From positions 1 through 5,493 of the forward strand of contig DAOVTR010000134.1 of NCBI GenBank assembly GCA_030633015.1: a DNA stretch of 5,493 nucleotides, given 5' to 3'. Shown in pieces: positions 5,435-5,493 of this stretch. The notes beneath the pieces were generated by a model. That model saw only the letters and a list, made by a program, of their open reading frames with translations. It searched no databases and was not told the DNA's origin. The position numbers and the translations under genes were made by a program. Numbering within the stretch: position 1 is the first letter of the stretch; every line of letters begins with the position of its first letter. The stretch comes from Bdellovibrionales bacterium (GTDB lineage: Bacteria > Bdellovibrionota > Bacteriovoracia > Bacteriovoracales > Bacteriovoracaceae).

Positions 5435-5438
5435 TCCT
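5435..5438 (-). promoter_or_regulatory. Shine-Dalgarno AGGA fixing the engB ATG
   Basis: On the minus strand AGGA is followed by TAATT and then ATG (5429-5427), a 5-base spacing. It favours this ATG over the TTG 15 bases upstream in the same frame. Confidence 0.7.
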
Positions 5439-5473
5439 GATCAATTGATAAACTATAGTTCAATCTTTTTCAA

Positions 5474-5479
5474 ATTATA
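5474..5479 (-). promoter_or_regulatory. Possible -10 element of engB
   Basis: A perfect TATAAT is read on the minus strand. Transcription would start near 5467, giving a leader of about 38 bases. The matching -35 would lie beyond the right edge of the window, so this cannot be confirmed; engB could also belong to an operon entering from the right. Two adjacent 10-bp palindromes, ATCAATTGAT (5440-5449) and AACTATAGTT (5451-5460), lie in the leader. Confidence 0.35.
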
Positions 5480-5493
5480 TTTATGAAAACATA

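Noticed and set aside
5430..5444. TTG start for engB at 5444
   Set aside because: There is no Shine-Dalgarno before it, whereas AGGA is correctly placed for the ATG at 5429.
1..5493. CRISPR array, insertion sequence, toxin-antitoxin or defence island
   Set aside because: There are no regularly spaced repeats, terminal inverted repeats, transposase motifs or paired small toxin/antitoxin genes; the MazG-fold protein is of the house-cleaning RS21-C6 type.

Overview
The window is AT-rich and densely packed. It looks like the chromosome of a free-living, probably Gram-negative bacterium: an EngB ribosome-assembly GTPase, a chromosomal tRNA-Leu, an ABC-F ATPase, a house-cleaning dNTP pyrophosphatase and two predicted lipoproteins. 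Base composition, the type of ABC-F protein and the phytase-like lipoprotein would fit the Bdellovibrionota (Bacteriovorax/Halobacteriovorax-like), but this placement is an inference and no marker here proves it. No transposase, integrase, phage gene, CRISPR array or defence module is visible.

Layout from left to right. (1) 9-2206, plus strand: a two-gene operon joined by an ATGA overlap, coding for a MazG-fold dCTPase-like enzyme and an ABC-F protein. (2) 2201-3274, minus strand: a lipoprotein with a phytase-like (esterase-like) domain and a GTG start. It converges on the ABC-F gene with a 6-base overlap, both stops lying in one TTATAA palindrome. (3) 3275-3412: divergent intergenic region with a plausible minus-strand promoter. 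(4) 3413-4177, plus strand: an unrecognised predicted lipoprotein with a T10 tract in its signal-peptide codons. (5) 4198-4282, minus strand: tRNA-Leu(CAA) with encoded CCA. (6) 4283-4450: a divergent control region with a consensus-like promoter for the tRNA, a 15-bp palindrome carrying an outward TTGACA on each strand, and direct repeats. (7) 4451-4771, plus strand: a 106-residue helical protein of unknown function. (8) 4773-5429, minus strand: engB, ending 1 base from the previous stop, with the start of its promoter region at the right edge.

Except for the first operon, transcription direction changes at every gene. The three convergent junctions (6-base overlap, 20-base gap, 1-base gap) leave almost no room for ordinary terminators. 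The genes share a broad translation/house-keeping theme (ABC-F, tRNA-Leu, EngB, dNTP sanitation) but do not form one pathway. I do not see a convincing new biological system. The most checkable oddities are the possible phase-variable T10 tract, the slippery A6-G-A9 tract before the ABC-F C-terminal domain, and the symmetric divergent promoter between the tRNA and the small helical protein.
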